Of a stretch of DNA of 15,048 nucleotides, positions 12,488-15,048 are shown piece after piece. Source of the DNA: Candidatus Pacearchaeota archaeon CG10_big_fil_rev_8_21_14_0_10_32_14. Lineage in GTDB: Archaea; Nanobdellota; Nanobdellia; Pacearchaeales; GW2011-AR1. Where the stretch lies: assembly GCA_002763085.1 (NCBI GenBank), contig PFCY01000102.1, positions 1 through 15,048 of the forward strand. Reading direction: 5' to 3'. Both the position numbers and the translations under genes were made by a program. How positions within the stretch are numbered: position 1 is the stretch's first letter; each line of letters opens with the position of its first letter. Below the pieces are notes generated by a model. The model searched no databases. It worked only from the letters and a program-made list of their open reading frames with translations, and was not told the origin of the DNA.

Positions 12488-14183
12488 GTTAATTTCAATC
12501 ATTGGGAAAAACGTAAAAGTAATTTCAAGAAGCTGGATTTACATCGTTTTACTGGTCATCTTGCCGACTTTACTTGTTTTATCGACGAGCAGTCTTCTCG
12601 ATTCTGTCGATGAAAAAAATATCAGGGTTGGAGTAGTTCAAAGCGACAAAGAGTATGTTATTGAGAGCATGCTCCCCGATTCTGACTTTTACATGTTTCA
12701 AAATATTGATAAGTGCAAAGAATCTTTGAAGGAGCATACAATTCCGGTTTGTATCAATGTAACCCAAGATAGAAACTTAACACTGATAGATGTTTATTTT
12801 GATAATTCAAAATTGATTCTTGCCCAGTATTCTAAAGGTTATGTCACAAAAAAAATAAGTGAACAGCAGATGGCGATGTTTGAGATTACGCTTGATGATC
12901 TGTCAGTTAGAATGGATGCAATCTCCAAAAATATTGATTTTGCTCGAGAGGAACTTCAGGATTCATATAATGATATTCTCATCCAACAAAACGCGCTTAT
13001 AGAATATCAGAAAAATTTTACTAGAGTCAATGGAGAATTTCAAACTTCTTATGTTGAAATAAAGACTGCTGAGCCGTCAATAAGGCAAGCGATAATAACA
13101 TATAAACAAATGAGAGAATTTATGGATGAGAATCTTTCGGATATCCAAAGACAAAATGCTCAACTCAGGCAAGATGTGATATATATTAAACCAATTCTTC
13201 AAGTATCACTTCCGCCTAATCAATATAATGATATTTCAGGAAGACTTGATAATATGGTTGCAACATCGACGATGATGGAAAATTCTTTGCTTGCATTGAA
13301 TTCTTCTGTTTATGCAGACGATCCGGATAAAATGCTTGCTGATTTTGATCATTCAATGCAAACTCTTGATGAAATGCATTCGCTCATGATCACTATGGAT
13401 GCGGAGATAAACAGAAGTATAATCATGCTTCAAGAGAACAGGGATAAGACCCAAAAAATTCTTGGAGATGTTGAAATCCATAAGAATGAACTTCAGAAAA
13501 TCTATGAGGGTATGCAATCATCATCAAATTATAAAGTCACGTTTAATGATGCATTTCCTCTTCCGAATAAAACTTCATCATTATATTTCCCATTATTATT
13601 CTTGTTGATCATCGCATTCACTTCAATCATATTATCAAATCTTTTTATTATTGATCAGACACATAAACCAAGTTATGTCAGAGAGATGATAACTCCTACG
13701 GGGGATATACAATTCTTAATCGCTGATTTTATTGTTGGACTTTTGATTGTCATGATACAGGTCGGAATTTTATTTGTTCAGGGGGAATTTTTATTTAAAA
13801 TGAAAATATTTGAGAATTTACCCTTTTTACTTTTGGTATGTTTTCTTGTTTCTGGCATCTTTGTTTTCATTGGAATGAGTTTGGGATATTTAATCAGATC
13901 AAGACATCTATCGACGTTATGCACAACATTTGCTTTATTATTTTTTGTTGTATTCTCTGATTTATTGATCCCAAGACAATTAACCGGATTTATATTAAAG
14001 TTCATCACTGGTTTAAATCCGTTTGTAATTGCAAATAATCTTGTATTTGATGCTATGATATTTTCAGAAAATAATGCATTATCATATAATATGATTTTGA
14101 TCCTTTTTTCTATTTTGATATTCAGCTTTGTATTCGCTTATTTTTGCAGAAAAATTGGGAAGAGAAAAATTATGAAAGAATAA
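12480..14183 (+). CDS. ABC-2 type transporter permease with a large coiled-coil extracytoplasmic domain
   Basis: This is the membrane partner of the preceding ATPase. From the ATG at 12480 it has 567 residues. An upstream in-frame TTG at 12462 is possible, but the ATG, overlapping the ATPase end by 8 nt, fits coupled translation better. One membrane segment lies near the N-terminus (about 15-33). A long soluble domain follows (about 36-360) containing heptad-like helical stretches (QQMAMFEITLDDL; QLRQDV; MLQENRDKTQKILGDVEIHKNEL). Five more segments lie at about 370-560. This 1+5 topology with an extracellular insertion is that of ABC2_membrane_3/YhgE-like exporters. Cargo could be lipid, peptide or drug. 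Nothing in the sequence decides. Confidence 0.88.
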   Translation: MVKLISIIGKNVKVISRSWIYIVLLVILPTLLVLSTSSLLDSVDEKNIRVGVVQSDKEYVIESMLPDSDFYMFQNIDKCKESLKEHTIPVCINVTQDRNLTLIDVYFDNSKLILAQYSKGYVTKKISEQQMAMFEITLDDLSVRMDAISKNIDFAREELQDSYNDILIQQNALIEYQKNFTRVNGEFQTSYVEIKTAEPSIRQAIITYKQMREFMDENLSDIQRQNAQLRQDVIYIKPILQVSLPPNQYNDISGRLDNMVATSTMMENSLLALNSSVYADDPDKMLADFDHSMQTLDEMHSLMITMDAEINRSIIMLQENRDKTQKILGDVEIHKNELQKIYEGMQSSSNYKVTFNDAFPLPNKTSSLYFPLLFLLIIAFTSIILSNLFIIDQTHKPSYVREMITPTGDIQFLIADFIVGLLIVMIQVGILFVQGEFLFKMKIFENLPFLLLVCFLVSGIFVFIGMSLGYLIRSRHLSTLCTTFALLFFVVFSDLLIPRQLTGFILKFITGLNPFVIANNLVFDAMIFSENNALSYNMILILFSILIFSFVFAYFCRKIGKRKIMKE

Positions 14184-14206
14184 ATAATAATTGAAAAATC
14201 AAATTT

Positions 14207-14782
14207 TTATTTTCCTTTATTCTTATTGGCTCGGCCACTAGGTCTTACTTTAGGTGATCTGCCTATTGATGCGTTAAGTCCTCTAGATTTTCTCGCTGCG
14301 GAAGTAATTCCTCGCATTGATCTTTTTTGGTTTGTGCCTTTTGTTATCCATGCATATGCGGGATCATTTTTTATTTCAGGCATCTGAGGATCTATCATGA
14401 TGACTTCAAAGAAATAATTTGATCCGTCTTTACCGATTTGATAAGAATTCAGAACAACTAGATTTGTGTATTTTCTTTCAGCTCTTTGTTGTGCAATCCA
14501 TTGGTAGCTCATCTTAAGAGTTTTTCTCGTTGTCATCCTTTTAGATCTTCTGCCTTTAACCGGTCTTGGTTTTTTATGACCACCCCGTCTTATTCTTACT
14601 CTTGCGACGACAAAACCTTTTTTTGCTTTATATCCCAATGCTCTTGCTCGGTCAAGTCTTAGGGGTTTGTCAACTGTAACTATACTATCTGTTTTTCTCC
14701 AGTCAGTCATTCTTTTTCTAAGAACATCTAAGTCAGGAGATTTCCAAGCTTCTCTAATTTGGTGGTAAAAACCCTTTGTCAT
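14207..14782 (-). CDS. rpl15e: Large ribosomal subunit protein L15e
   Basis: This is an archaeal/eukaryotic-specific protein of the large subunit, the homologue of eukaryotic eL15. The 191-residue length is typical. The family pattern is clear: FYHQIREAWKSP near the start, RLDRARALGYKAKKGFVVARVRIRRGGHKK (about 42-70, basic and rRNA-binding), the KPRPVKGRRSK segment, then RAERKYTNLVVLNSYQIGKDGSNYFFEVIMIDP, and a very basic glycine/arginine tail (RGLNASIGRSPKVRPSGRANKNKGK family end). The gene is convergent with the ABC permease, with a 23-bp AT-only-like gap. The TATA-like CTTTTTAAACC (minus strand, 14804-14814) is centred about 26 nt before the ATG, so the message is probably leaderless. Confidence 0.97.
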   Translation of the reverse strand: MTKGFYHQIREAWKSPDLDVLRKRMTDWRKTDSIVTVDKPLRLDRARALGYKAKKGFVVARVRIRRGGHKKPRPVKGRRSKRMTTRKTLKMSYQWIAQQRAERKYTNLVVLNSYQIGKDGSNYFFEVIMIDPQMPEIKNDPAYAWITKGTNQKRSMRGITSAARKSRGLNASIGRSPKVRPSGRANKNKGK

Positions 14783-14803
14783 GTATAGTCTGTGATAAAG
14801 ATG

Positions 14804-14814
14804 GTTTAAAAAGT
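14804..14814 (-). promoter_or_regulatory. TATA-like element of the L15e gene
   Basis: CTTTTTAAACC on the minus strand, about 26 nt before the ATG at 14782. Confidence 0.45.
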
Positions 14815-15048
14815 TTTTTAAATCGATTTATTGTCCTTTTTGTGGGATATATTCCTAATTATGAGGGTGTAGCTCATGAAGACAACCTACGGTTTTCTCA
14901 CACACACTTTCCCTTTTAGTTCAAATTCGACAAGATCGCTACACACCAAAGAGGCTTCATCCCAAATTAAATTTTTTTGTGAGATTTTGTTTGTAATTTA
15001 CTTGTCAAACACACAACTTCGACCACCAACCAAGACCTTACCCCTTAA
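14815..15048. other. Gene-free tail with inverted repeats
   Basis: No open frame of note reaches this stretch from either strand. It contains GTGTAGC (14867-14873) against GCTACAC (14938-14944), TCTCACA (14896-14902) against TGTGAGA (14978-14984), and the small hairpin AACC-TAC-GGTT (14884-14894). AGTTCAAATTCGACAAGATCGCT (14918-14940, shown here only by its ends AGTTCAAA and ATCGCT in the comparison) loosely resembles dispersed motif 1 of element B. The stretch may be another member of the intergenic repeat family, cut by the window edge. Confidence 0.4.

Noticed and set aside
14865..14949. Possible tRNA gene (A- and B-box-like sequences, ends pairing, trailing CCA)
   Set aside because: GCTC has no GAGC partner for a D-stem, no seven-base anticodon loop can be drawn, the T-stem does not pair, and the acceptor pairing needs a bulge.
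1..15048. CRISPR array or insertion sequence with transposase
   Set aside because: No regularly spaced identical repeats and no transposase-like or Cas-like protein were seen.

Overview
The window is a compact, AT-rich archaeal chromosome segment. Archaeal identity rests on the gene content: aIF2-beta, DUF424, MCM helicase, an RPA32-like OB-fold/winged-helix protein, TATA-binding protein, an ATP-dependent DNA ligase and ribosomal protein L15e, together with TATA-box promoters. The short proteins, 1-2 nt gene spacing and a cysteine-rich membrane-anchored surface protein suggest a DPANN-type archaeon (Woesearchaeota/Pacearchaeota-like). That placement is inference.

Layout. 1-420 has no gene and holds two inverted-repeat-bounded elements. 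421-1575 (minus) is a small translation neighbourhood: DUF424 protein, a 50-residue zinc ribbon, aIF2-beta. 1626-2168 (plus) is a four-TM cysteine-containing membrane protein. 2169-2754 is a second gene-free stretch built from the same repeat vocabulary as 1-420. 2755-3988 holds three small genes: an orphan 84-residue protein, a miniature DUF445 membrane protein (minus), and a membrane-anchored NTF2-like protein. 4040-7258 (minus) is a tight operon of mcm, a P-loop kinase-like ATPase and an RPA32-like protein. 7352-11632 (minus) holds TBP, a large surface protein and DNA ligase, each with its own promoter. 11765-14183 (plus) is a two-gene ABC-2 exporter. 14207-14782 (minus) is L15e. 14783-15048 is a gene-free tail with inverted repeats and a weak relative of the repeat motif.

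The genes cover replication (helicase, ssDNA binding, ligase), basal transcription (TBP), translation (aIF2-beta, L15e, probably DUF424) and the cell envelope. Eleven promoter-proximal genes have a TATA-like box centred about 21-28 nt before the start codon, which predicts leaderless mRNAs. The zinc-ribbon gene and the ABC ATPase gene instead have a Shine-Dalgarno sequence. Two divergent gene pairs appear to share a single TATA box. The tbp promoter carries two abutting copies of a 10-bp TATA palindrome.

No complete undescribed system was identified. The strongest unexplained signal is the family of non-coding, inverted-repeat-bounded elements in the intergenic stretches, two of them flanked by 7-bp direct repeats.
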